A stretch of 35,225 nt of DNA from a virus (IMGVR_UViG_3300034947_000036:1-35225), one strand, 5' to 3'. Shown: positions 6,634 to 12,737, counted from the stretch's first letter. Numbers and translations are program-made. Notes: generated by a model not told the origin, from the letters alone.

Positions 6634-8172
6634 ATGGCAGAGCACTTCGACACCTGGCAAGAGGCACACGACTACGCCCAGATCGTGGCGGACGTGAACG
6701 GGCGAGAGATGGGGATCGAGAAGCCCACGGACGATCCCATCCCCAAGCACATGAAGGCGTGGCGGGTCTGGTTCCTGCCTCGAGAGAGCGAGCGCTTCGG
6801 ACCTGATGCTCGAGCCGAGGTAGTGCGACCCACGAGGTACCCGAGGTGCCTGTGTTGTGGTTCGGAGGAGAAGGCACGACGGGTGCCTCTTCTGGACGGT
6901 CGCCTTTTCGACGTCTGCCACAAGTGCGAGCGGGACTGCGAGCACTGCGGTGAGCAGCTGAAGAGCGCCGGGATGCCGAAGGGGACGGTGAGTGCCTACG
7001 AGTTCTTGGTGCGCTTCCAGGACGGTGTGGAGAGCTGGGAGCGCATCCAGGGAAGCGGTGGCCAGATCGGCAACTCGTGCCTCTACGTGCAGCCCAGTGA
7101 GCGCCTCAAGAAGACGCTTCTGGAGCAGGCTCAGAACCAGGCGAAGCGGGAGGAAGGTCTTCGTATCTGGCGGAACGCCGAGAGCTACAAGGACGCGATC
7201 AAGTTCCACGCGGGTGCGGAGGTTCTGGACATCGCAGCGAAGTGGGAGCCGATCTTCCCGAAGGTCCCCGAGGTGTTCAGCTCGTTCGGCGCGGCCCTCG
7301 CGCGCGGAGCCAAGATGAAGAAGGACAAGCTCCCCAAGATGACCAAACGCAACAAGAAGCCCGAGAACCTCTTCAAGCCGAACCACGAGCTCCCCGAGCG
7401 CATCCGAGATCCGTACGAGGTCTTCGATCGGATGAAGGCGACCGAGGACCTGCGGAAGGTCTGGCCGGTCGGCACTCGCGTTCGCGTCAGTCTCCTCGAG
7501 TACGAGAAGTACGCGATGGGAGCGGCCGAATGTCTGGACGGCATGAGGGGCACGGTCGAAGAGGTCAAGCCGATGTACGCGCCGGGTGGCCCCAAGATTC
7601 TGGTACGCTTCGACGAGCCAGCGAAGACTTGGTGGACGCACCAGACCCCACCCACGGCCTGGCACTTCGATCCCGAAGAGCTCCAGAAGGACAGGACCAT
7701 CCAGAAAACGCCTGTCAAGGATCCGGCACCTGTCGAGACTTCGACAGCACCATTCATCTTCCCGTATCGCGGTGGCAAGGTCGTGGTCCAGACGGTGGAG
7801 GCGCACATCGCCACGGGCTACACGGAGGGCACGGATCGCGAGGGTGGAGATGGCCCCTTCACGGTCCCCATGACGTCGGTGCGGAAGTGGTTCGAGAGCT
7901 ACATGGAGAAGCATCAGCCCCGCATCAAGTTCCACGACAAGGAGCCGGACAGCCTTGGGCGACGCCGATACGTGCTCTTCTGGGTCGACCCGGACGGTGT
8001 CTTCCGTCCCGAGCCCTCGCCTTGGGGTGATGGTCCGGTGGGGTATCGACGGGCTCAGGAGTTCAACTCCACGCAGTTCACGGACCCGAGCCGTATGGCG
8101 TACCACGCCAAGATCATCACTGATCCCTGGCAGATCCAGAAAATCGACCAAGGCATGAAAAAAGGCACTTGA
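6634..8172 (+). CDS. Large cysteine-cluster hypothetical protein, leaderless
   Basis: This 512-residue protein starts at ATG 6634, set by promoter P2; a longer in-frame extension would read through the promoter. Residues 72-105 hold seven cysteines (CLCCGSEE, then CHKCERDCEHC), a likely double zinc site. Residues 225-265 are very basic (MKKDKLPKMTKRNKKPENLF). Residues about 275-350 look like a small beta-barrel (VWPVGTRVRVSLLEYEKY, then GTVEEVKPMYAPGGPKILVR). The last 120 residues are mixed alpha/beta. No catalytic motif is seen. Zinc site plus basic stretch suggests nucleic-acid binding. Its last codons (MKKGT) and stop make up the upstream part of promoter P3. Confidence 0.8.
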   Translation: MAEHFDTWQEAHDYAQIVADVNGREMGIEKPTDDPIPKHMKAWRVWFLPRESERFGPDARAEVVRPTRYPRCLCCGSEEKARRVPLLDGRLFDVCHKCERDCEHCGEQLKSAGMPKGTVSAYEFLVRFQDGVESWERIQGSGGQIGNSCLYVQPSERLKKTLLEQAQNQAKREEGLRIWRNAESYKDAIKFHAGAEVLDIAAKWEPIFPKVPEVFSSFGAALARGAKMKKDKLPKMTKRNKKPENLFKPNHELPERIRDPYEVFDRMKATEDLRKVWPVGTRVRVSLLEYEKYAMGAAECLDGMRGTVEEVKPMYAPGGPKILVRFDEPAKTWWTHQTPPTAWHFDPEELQKDRTIQKTPVKDPAPVETSTAPFIFPYRGGKVVVQTVEAHIATGYTEGTDREGGDGPFTVPMTSVRKWFESYMEKHQPRIKFHDKEPDSLGRRRYVLFWVDPDGVFRPEPSPWGDGPVGYRRAQEFNSTQFTDPSRMAYHAKIITDPWQIQKIDQGMKKGT

Positions 8173-8197
8173 CTTTCTGGAGTGCTGACCGTATAAC
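8169..8197 (+). promoter_or_regulatory. Promoter P3 (TTGACTTTCTGGA type), leaderless
   Basis: TTGACT is at 8169-8174, the spacer is 17 bases with TTCTGGA at 8175-8181, and the -10 TATAAC at 8192-8197 is the best -10 of the set. The GAAAAAAGG run just upstream is a possible UP element and also encodes the end of the previous protein. The A of ATG 8204 is 7 bases after the -10 box, the expected transcription start. Confidence 0.85.
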
Positions 8198-8203
8198 ACC
8201 ACC

Positions 8204-8332
8204 ATGACGCGGCGAGAAGCACGACAGGTTCTGAGGCAAGCACTGACGACCACGGCTCCTCACGTGAAGAAGGACTTGAACCAGCAGCTGCACAAGCTGG
8301 TGGCGCTGGACGCCAAGATGCGGAGGAAGTGA
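8204..8332 (+). CDS. Very small basic protein, leaderless
   Basis: This 42-residue frame lies directly behind promoter P3, begins at its predicted +1, and ends in a TGATG overlap with the next gene. The product is basic and helical (MTRREARQVLRQALTTTAPH, then VKKDLNQQLHKLVALDAKMR). I call it because it links the promoter to the following gene by a coupled junction and uses the same codons as its neighbours. It could instead be a coding leader whose translation feeds the next gene. Function unknown. Confidence 0.6.
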   Translation: MTRREARQVLRQALTTTAPHVKKDLNQQLHKLVALDAKMRRK

Positions 8333-8637
8333 TGAGCTTCATGGACATGATCGCGATGCAGGTGGAAGACGATGCGAAGGCCCAGAAGGCCGAGCTCGAG
8401 GCGTTGCGCGCGGAGCGCGCGTTGACCAAGTTCGCCACGGCGAAGCTCCCCAAGCTGGCCGAGGAAGAGGCTCGAGCGGAGGGACGTCGAGAGGTTCTGG
8501 AGATCGTCCAGGAGCTGGTGGAGGCCTTCGAGGCGGACGCTCTGCGGCAGTACTACTGCTACGCTTCCTTCCAGACGGAGCCGGCGAAGCGCGCCCGTAG
8601 GGAGCTCCTCAAGGAGCTGACGGAGCGTCTGTCGTGA
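8332..8637 (+). CDS. Coiled-coil hypothetical protein
   Basis: This 101-residue protein starts at ATG 8332, which overlaps the stop of the 42-residue gene (TGATG); GTG 8329 is one codon upstream. Residues about 8-70 form a long charged helix with heptad pattern (DDAKAQKAELEALRAERALT, then EEEARAEGRREVLEIVQELV). A short aromatic patch follows (YYCYASF) and then a basic helix. It is likely an oligomeric structural or regulatory protein; no family is recognised. The next gene overlaps by GTGA. Confidence 0.75.
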   Translation: MSFMDMIAMQVEDDAKAQKAELEALRAERALTKFATAKLPKLAEEEARAEGRREVLEIVQELVEAFEADALRQYYCYASFQTEPAKRARRELLKELTERLS

Positions 8638-8999
8638 AGGTCCGCGATCTCACCAAGGAACAGTCCATCCGCTTGGCCGACTCCAGGTCTGAGGACGAGC
8701 TGATGGGCGTGCGGCTTCCCGACGGCGGAGCGGTTCTGTTCTTCGGCGGCTTCTTCACCGGTCGCTTCGAGGTCCAGCTGACGGCTCTGGAGGTCGAGCG
8801 TCTCCAGAAGGCGGTGAAGGATCTCTACGAGGTTCGTGGTTATGACGATCGGTCCGTGCAGATCGAGGAGCTTACGGTCGAGTACACCAACTGGGGTGAC
8901 CCGTGGGATCACGGCGTGCGCATCGAGGTCGAGGGCCAGACCTTCGAGTTCGCCACGGTCGCGTGTCGCGAGATCATGGAGTTTCTGGAGACGGCTTGA
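8634..8999 (+). CDS. Hypothetical protein, 121 residues
   Basis: Start GTG 8634 overlaps the previous stop (GTGA). The protein is acidic with mixed alpha/beta character: a beta section (GGAVLFFGGFFTGRFEVQLT), a helix (ALEVERLQKAVKDLYEV), then strands (VQIEELTVEYTN and HGVRIEVEGQTFEFATVAC). Its stop codon TGA is the start of the TTGACA element of the next regulatory region. No function assigned. Confidence 0.75.
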   Translation: MKVRDLTKEQSIRLADSRSEDELMGVRLPDGGAVLFFGGFFTGRFEVQLTALEVERLQKAVKDLYEVRGYDDRSVQIEELTVEYTNWGDPWDHGVRIEVEGQTFEFATVACREIMEFLETA

Positions 9000-9035
9000 C
9001 AGCTGTCCAGAAACTGTATCAGAGATACAAAGGAG
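8996..9035 (+). promoter_or_regulatory. Variant promoter/operator with reversed motif and inverted repeat
   Basis: TTGACA at 8996-9001 overlaps the previous stop. The reversed word TCCAGAA follows at 9006-9012, four bases further on than the forward word in P1-P5. A perfect inverted repeat GTATC-AGA-GATAC lies at 9016-9028. A Shine-Dalgarno AAAGGAG is at 9029-9035, six bases before ATG 9042. No -10 box fits well: TATCAG at 15 bases spacing is the closest. The palindrome could be an operator or a short hairpin. Unlike P1-P5, this site has a normal leader and ribosome-binding site. Confidence 0.55.
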
Positions 9036-9041
9036 TCCAGC

Positions 9042-9266
9042 ATGAAGCGGAAGGTCACCGAGCTCGCAACACCGGTCAAGATGACGGTGAAGTGCTTCCT
9101 ACCAGCCACGGTCGATGTGATGGTCACGCACGATGGGGACGGCATGGGGTCGATCCTCTCGGTGGAGGAAGCGCGCTTCGAGAATTGGAGTGATCCAGAG
9201 GCATTGACCCGACAGCTCGCATCGCTCGAGCTTCTGGAAGATCTGGACGTGGAGGTTACAGACTGA
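9042..9266 (+). CDS. Small acidic hypothetical protein
   Basis: This 74-residue protein starts at ATG 9042 behind a clear AAAGGAG. It is beta-rich at the N-terminus (KMTVKCFLPATVDVMVTHDG) and ends in an acidic helix (LASLELLEDLDVEVTD). Its stop overlaps the NUDIX start (TGATG), so the two are translationally coupled and share the variant promoter region. It may be a partner or regulator of the NUDIX protein; this is inferred only from the coupling. Confidence 0.7.
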   Translation: MKRKVTELATPVKMTVKCFLPATVDVMVTHDGDGMGSILSVEEARFENWSDPEALTRQLASLELLEDLDVEVTD

Positions 9267-10060
9267 TGGGACGTTTGAGGAACAAGGGACCGAATCACAC
9301 GGTGGACATCGCCATCGTTCACGAGGAGACCCGCGAGGTGCTGCTCATCCAGCGGCGTGATGGGACGTGGGCGTTGCCTGGCGGGTTCATCGATGCGGGT
9401 GAAGACGACTGCACCGCGGCACTGCGGGAGCTGGTCGAAGAGACCAACATCGATCTCGACGCGCTCCCCGAGCCCATCCGGCTCGACGCGATCTTCACGG
9501 GGCACGTCTACGATCCGAGGCAGGACATCGATCGGTGGGTCGAGACGTCGCTGTTCTACGTGCCGGTACTCCAGAAGCCGGAAGTGCTGGCCGGCGACGA
9601 TGCACAGGCCACGAAGTGGGCGAAGCTCGAGATCGCCACGCCGTGCCACTGCGGTCCGTACCTCGGCATGGGTGATCCGCCGGAAGGTGAGCGCACCTGT
9701 CCGCGTCACGGCATGGCGGAGTACCGTTCGAACGGGATCGTCCCGGAGCGTCTCTACGCGGACCACCTGTACTTGATCGCTCGCGTGATCGAGTTTCTGG
9801 ACATCCCGCGAGACGACCGTCAGGACTTCCTGGCTTTGGACCGCGACATGAGGTCCAACTGGGCGAAGAACGCGTCCGAGGCGACGGTGCCCAGGATCGA
9901 TCCGACGGTGCCGCTTCCCGAAGGCCCCGATGCCAGCCTGGTGGGCATCGCCTACTACAAGCGAGCCTTCGAGATCGAGGACGAGCAGACCAAGGAGATG
10001 AGCCCGGCCGAGGTCGAGGCTCGACGCAGCGGGTTCCGTGGCGTCTGGAAGGGGGACTGA
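9266..10060 (+). CDS. NUDIX hydrolase with cysteine insert and C-terminal tail
   Basis: This 264-residue protein has an N-terminal NUDIX domain (about residues 10-185) that hydrolyses a nucleoside diphosphate linked to another group. The NUDIX box runs from Gly40 to Ile62: G40, E46, R54, E55, E58 and E59 are all in place, so the metal-binding site looks intact. Asn61 replaces the usual glycine of the last part. The layout (WALPGGFIDAGE, then VYDPRQDIDRWVETSLFYV) is closest to the ADP-ribose and NAD-type subfamily, but substrate is not decided by sequence. A CHCG...CPRHG segment (about 128-150) may bind zinc. About 75 residues follow the domain with no recognisable match. Confidence 0.88.
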   Translation: MGRLRNKGPNHTVDIAIVHEETREVLLIQRRDGTWALPGGFIDAGEDDCTAALRELVEETNIDLDALPEPIRLDAIFTGHVYDPRQDIDRWVETSLFYVPVLQKPEVLAGDDAQATKWAKLEIATPCHCGPYLGMGDPPEGERTCPRHGMAEYRSNGIVPERLYADHLYLIARVIEFLDIPRDDRQDFLALDRDMRSNWAKNASEATVPRIDPTVPLPEGPDASLVGIAYYKRAFEIEDEQTKEMSPAEVEARRSGFRGVWKGD

Positions 10061-10061
10061 G

Positions 10062-10577
10062 ATGCGAGCATTCAGCGTGCTGTTCTGGCTGATCTTGATC
10101 GGTTGTGGAGGGCCCGAGCAGCTCTTCCGTGTGGAACCGGTCCAGAATCTGGAGACCAACGAGGCCGTCATCTTCGTCCACGAGGATCTCGAGCTCGAGG
10201 TCCAGAATCGTCTCGTGGAGCTCGCGATCTCGAACCTCGAGCGGGAGCGGCCGGACGCCGACATCAAGGTGGAGGTCTCCGACTGGCCCCTCGACGCGGG
10301 CGAGATCTGGAGGGGGTGGCTCGAGACCGGGCGGGCGGAGCCCCGGCCGTGTTGCTTCCTTGGTTGTGACGGAGGCAACGGGAACGCGCTCCATGCGGCG
10401 GGTGTGATGTTCATGGGCGAGGACGGCTACCCGAAGCAGAGGGTCAAGTATCTGATGCAGCCTCCAGGCGTCCCAGAAGGCGCCCAGGCGCTCGAAGTCG
10501 ATCGCCCCTGCGCTGCCGCAGCCTGGGCCCAGTCGCTCGATTGTGGAGGCATCAGCGCCGGGAGGATCTTCGAATGA
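10062..10577 (+). CDS. Phage-encoded lipoprotein
   Basis: This 171-residue protein starts at ATG 10062, one base after the NUDIX stop (TGAGATG). It has a type II signal peptide: Met-Arg, hydrophobic core AFSVLFWLILIG, then Cys15 in the lipobox L12-I13-G14-C15, so it should be lipid-anchored. The mature part is acidic with helices (VQNRLVELAISNLERERPDA), a CCFLGCDGGNGN loop and a cysteine-containing C-terminus. Known phage lipoproteins serve as outer spanins or as receptor-blocking superinfection-exclusion proteins. Its place among early genes favours exclusion, but this is inference. ATGA coupling to the next gene. Confidence 0.75.
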   Translation: MRAFSVLFWLILIGCGGPEQLFRVEPVQNLETNEAVIFVHEDLELEVQNRLVELAISNLERERPDADIKVEVSDWPLDAGEIWRGWLETGRAEPRPCCFLGCDGGNGNALHAAGVMFMGEDGYPKQRVKYLMQPPGVPEGAQALEVDRPCAAAAWAQSLDCGGISAGRIFE

Positions 10578-10771
10578 AGGTCTTCCGCATCGTCAACCGC
10601 AAGGGCGTGTCTTACGTGGGGCGTCAGGAGGGCTTCGACTCCAGCAAGAAGCCCCGCGTGTTCACGGACATCAAGGAAGCGAAGGCCTGGATCCAGATCA
10701 TGCCGTTGAGGCAGAGTCGTGAGGGAGCGAAGATCCAGGAGGGTGAGATCGTCTGGAAAGAAAGCGCTTGA
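10574..10771 (+). CDS. Small basic hypothetical protein
   Basis: This 65-residue protein starts at ATG 10574 (ATGA overlap with the lipoprotein gene). It is basic and alpha/beta (MKVFRIVNRKGVSYVGRQEG, then FTDIKEAKAWIQIMPLRQSR). The pattern of a strand, a Gly-rich turn and a helix resembles small single-domain phage proteins, but I recognise no family. Its last codons and stop form the upstream part and -35 of promoter P4. Confidence 0.65.
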   Translation: MKVFRIVNRKGVSYVGRQEGFDSSKKPRVFTDIKEAKAWIQIMPLRQSREGAKIQEGEIVWKESA

Positions 10772-10795
10772 CTTTCTGGAGTAGGCGCGTACACT
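10768..10795 (+). promoter_or_regulatory. Promoter P4 (TTGACTTTCTGGA type), leaderless
   Basis: TTGACT is at 10768-10773, TTCTGGA at 10774-10780, and the -10 TACACT at 10790-10795 after a 16-base spacer. The upstream GAAAGAAAGCGC resembles the A-rich blocks before P1, P3 and P5. ATG 10802 begins 7 bases after the -10 box, so the HicA-like mRNA should be leaderless. Confidence 0.8.
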
Positions 10796-10801
10796 GAGAG
10801 C

Positions 10802-11002
10802 ATGAGCAAGAACACGAAGGAACAGAAGCAGGTCCTACGCCGCGCGGAGAAGGCGGGTTGCACCATCGAGAAGACGGCCAAGGGTCACGTCAAGGTGCGC
10901 TGTCCCAACGGGCAGATCATCATCACGGCGGCGACGCCTTCGGATTGCCGGGTCCAGAAGAACTTCATCGCGCGGTTGCGCCGTGAAGGGGTCCAGGTGT
11001 AG
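10802..11002 (+). CDS. Small HicA-like protein, leaderless
   Basis: This 66-residue protein starts at the predicted +1 of promoter P4. Its layout resembles HicA/YcfA-type double-stranded-RNA-binding folds: a basic N-terminal helix (EQKQVLRRAEKAGC), a GHVKVRCPNG strand-turn that includes the histidine typical of the family, a second strand (QIIITAATPSD), and a C-terminal helix (CRVQKNFIARLRREGV). HicA toxins cleave mRNA and are normally paired with a HicB antitoxin. No HicB-like gene follows; RNase HI does. It may be a solo RNA-binding protein or a host-shutoff factor. The assignment rests on pattern only. Confidence 0.65.
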   Translation: MSKNTKEQKQVLRRAEKAGCTIEKTAKGHVKVRCPNGQIIITAATPSDCRVQKNFIARLRREGVQV

Positions 11003-11013
11003 AGACAGAGGTC

Positions 11014-11508
11014 ATGCCTGAAGAACCTCAGGTCCAGATCTGGACTGACGGCTCCTGTCTCAAGCCCGGTGGGGCAGGAGCCGCTGCCGCCCTCGTTCGC
11101 TTTCCTTGTCCAGGCCAAGAGCCTTCCGAGCTCGTGGTCCAGAAAGCATTCAGGTCGACCACGAACCAGCGCATGGAGCTGATGGCAGCCATCATCGCGC
11201 TCGAGGAAGTTGGTGGGCGTGGAGTGGTAGTTGAGGTCACCACGGACAGCAAGTACCTCCAGCTGGGCATCACCGAGTGGATCACGTCCTGGAAGGCTCG
11301 TGGTTGGCGCAACGCGAACAACAAGCCGGTGGCCAACCGAGACCTCTGGGAGCGTCTGGAGAAGCTCGTGGAGCCCCACAACATCACCTGGCATCATGTG
11401 CGTGGTCATCGAGGTCACGTGGAGAACGAACGGGTGGACAAGATTGCGGGTATCGCGGCCAGAGCGAATCCGACCGATGTGGATGTGGGGTTCGAAAAAA
11501 GCGCTTGA
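11014..11508 (+). CDS. rnhA: Ribonuclease HI
   Basis: This 164-residue enzyme degrades the RNA strand of RNA:DNA hybrids, for example replication primers or R-loops. All key residues of the family are visible: Asp12 (WTDGSCLKPGG), Glu55 (NQRMELMAAI), Asp78 (VTTDSKYLQLG), His132 (VRGHRGH) and Asp142 (ENERVDKIA). The length matches bacterial RNase HI, with a short extra C-terminal tail. The start ATG 11014 follows an AGAG stretch in the short gap after the HicA-like gene. The stop TGA lies inside the TTGACT of promoter P5, and the last residues (FEKSA) encode the A-rich part upstream of it. Confidence 0.93.
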   Translation: MPEEPQVQIWTDGSCLKPGGAGAAAALVRFPCPGQEPSELVVQKAFRSTTNQRMELMAAIIALEEVGGRGVVVEVTTDSKYLQLGITEWITSWKARGWRNANNKPVANRDLWERLEKLVEPHNITWHHVRGHRGHVENERVDKIAGIAARANPTDVDVGFEKSA

Positions 11509-11533
11509 CTTTCTGGAGTCGGGACGATAGAAG
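11505..11533 (+). promoter_or_regulatory. Promoter P5 (TTGACTTTCTGGA type), leaderless
   Basis: TTGACT is at 11505-11510, TTCTGGA at 11511-11517, the spacer is 17 bases, and the -10 TAGAAG lies at 11528-11533. The upstream block GAAAAAAGCGC is nearly identical to that of P4. ATG 11541 lies 8 bases after the -10 box. AGAAGG just before the ATG could look like a ribosome-binding site, but it would lie at or before +1. Confidence 0.75.
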
Positions 11534-11540
11534 AGAAGGC

Positions 11541-12737
11541 ATGGGCAAGAAGTTGAAGACCACGAAGCTGGACATCCACGTACACACCCCGTCGTCAGAC
11601 GGTCATGGCTCGCCCCAGGAGTACGTTACCGCGATCCAGAAGGCGGGTCTGGACGGCATCGTCATCACCGACCACCACGTCACGCGTGGCATCGGTCCGG
11701 GAGACAAGAAGGTCTCGCGCATCGTGCCGGCATCCAACGCCATCGTGAAGGCGATCCGGGACGCTGGTCTTCTATGCTTCCGTGGGTGCGAGTACAGCAC
11801 CGCGAATGGGCACCTGCTCATCTACGGCGTGGACGTGGCGGAGCTGAACCTCGGGATGTACGAGCCGATGCAGAAGGTCATCTGGCTCGTTCGGGAGCAC
11901 GGTGGTGTGGCGATCCCATCGCACCCGTTCTACGGCTTCCGTAAGCAGCTGGGGTCCGACGTCTTCAAGCTGAAGGACCTGGTGAGCCTCGAGACCATCA
12001 ACGGCAAGTTGTCGGTCCAGTATCCGTTGAAGAACGACGAGGCGGACAAGGCCGCTTCCAAGCTCTCGCTTGGAGGCATCGGGAACAGCGACGCCCACTA
12101 CGCCAACCGCATCGGTACCTGCTACACGGAGTTCGCCGGATCGATCCGTCGTCCATCGGATCTCGTGAAGGCGCTCCTCGCCAGGGACCATCAGGCGGTC
12201 GAGAATCGTCGTAGGACGTCCAAGCAGCGACAGGACTACATGCGAGACCTGGCCGAGTGGAAGAGCTGGAACGGCTACGGAGGGGGCTATAAGCCCGTCT
12301 CTGGTGGTCTCTCCACTCCATCCTTTGCGGGATCGACTTCTTCTGGCTATGCTTCTGGACGTGGCGGCTACCATTTCCAAGACTCCGCTCAAGGGAGCCT
12401 CTGGGAAGACGACCAATTCTGGTCCCCAGAAAGCATCGAAGAAGAGCTCGAAGCCCTCGGGCTCGAAGGTGACGACGACGGGGATCCCGAGCTCGAAGCT
12501 CAAGGGTTCGAACACCTCGGGGGCGGGACCTACCGGCTCCGCCACGACCGCGACGATCCCTACGCAGACGGCTATCCCGACGAGCTCATCCCCCAAGAAG
12601 CCTTCACCGATCCCTTCTTCGTCGGAGACGAGCGGACCGCCGTCTCTGCTCTCGATGCTTGGGCTCGACATCAGGAAGAGCAGTCCCGTTCTCGGAAGCG
12701 ACAGCTTCGAGGATCCAGAAAGCGAAAGCTCAGCTGA
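11541..12737 (+). CDS. PHP-domain phosphoesterase with acidic tail
   Basis: This is a 398-residue protein. Residues 1-220 form a PHP domain with its metal ligands visible: His13 and His15 (DIHVH), Asp20, Asp44-His45 (ITDHH), Glu84 (GCEYS), His128 (IPSHP) and Asp184-His186 (GNSDAH). PHP enzymes hydrolyse phosphoesters of nucleotides, nucleic acids or sugar phosphates; the substrate here is unknown. The start ATG is set by promoter P5. From about residue 255 on, the tail becomes Gly/Ser-rich and then acidic. Over this tail glutamate codons switch from GAG to mostly GAA, because the DNA is also open in the terminase frame. The frame runs unbroken to 12737, so the tail should be translated, but its sequence may be dictated by the other gene. 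Confidence 0.88.
   Translation: MGKKLKTTKLDIHVHTPSSDGHGSPQEYVTAIQKAGLDGIVITDHHVTRGIGPGDKKVSRIVPASNAIVKAIRDAGLLCFRGCEYSTANGHLLIYGVDVAELNLGMYEPMQKVIWLVREHGGVAIPSHPFYGFRKQLGSDVFKLKDLVSLETINGKLSVQYPLKNDEADKAASKLSLGGIGNSDAHYANRIGTCYTEFAGSIRRPSDLVKALLARDHQAVENRRRTSKQRQDYMRDLAEWKSWNGYGGGYKPVSGGLSTPSFAGSTSSGYASGRGGYHFQDSAQGSLWEDDQFWSPESIEEELEALGLEGDDDGDPELEAQGFEHLGGGTYRLRHDRDDPYADGYPDELIPQEAFTDPFFVGDERTAVSALDAWARHQEEQSRSRKRQLRGSRKRKLS

Noticed and set aside
6553-8253. Long open frame on the minus strand (566 residues) opposite the zinc-cluster gene
   Set aside because: It is a GC3 shadow. The + frame has leaderless promoter P2, motif-bearing sequence and typical codons; the minus product is Arg/Leu/His-rich without motifs. 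The same holds for other long minus frames (3408-4772, 16600-18342, 18288-19793, 29021-30376, 32862-34484).
12304-12737. Programmed frameshift fusing PHP protein to terminase
   Set aside because: No slippery heptamer followed by a structure was evident, and independent starts for the terminase exist. Kept only as a remote alternative to overlapping genes.
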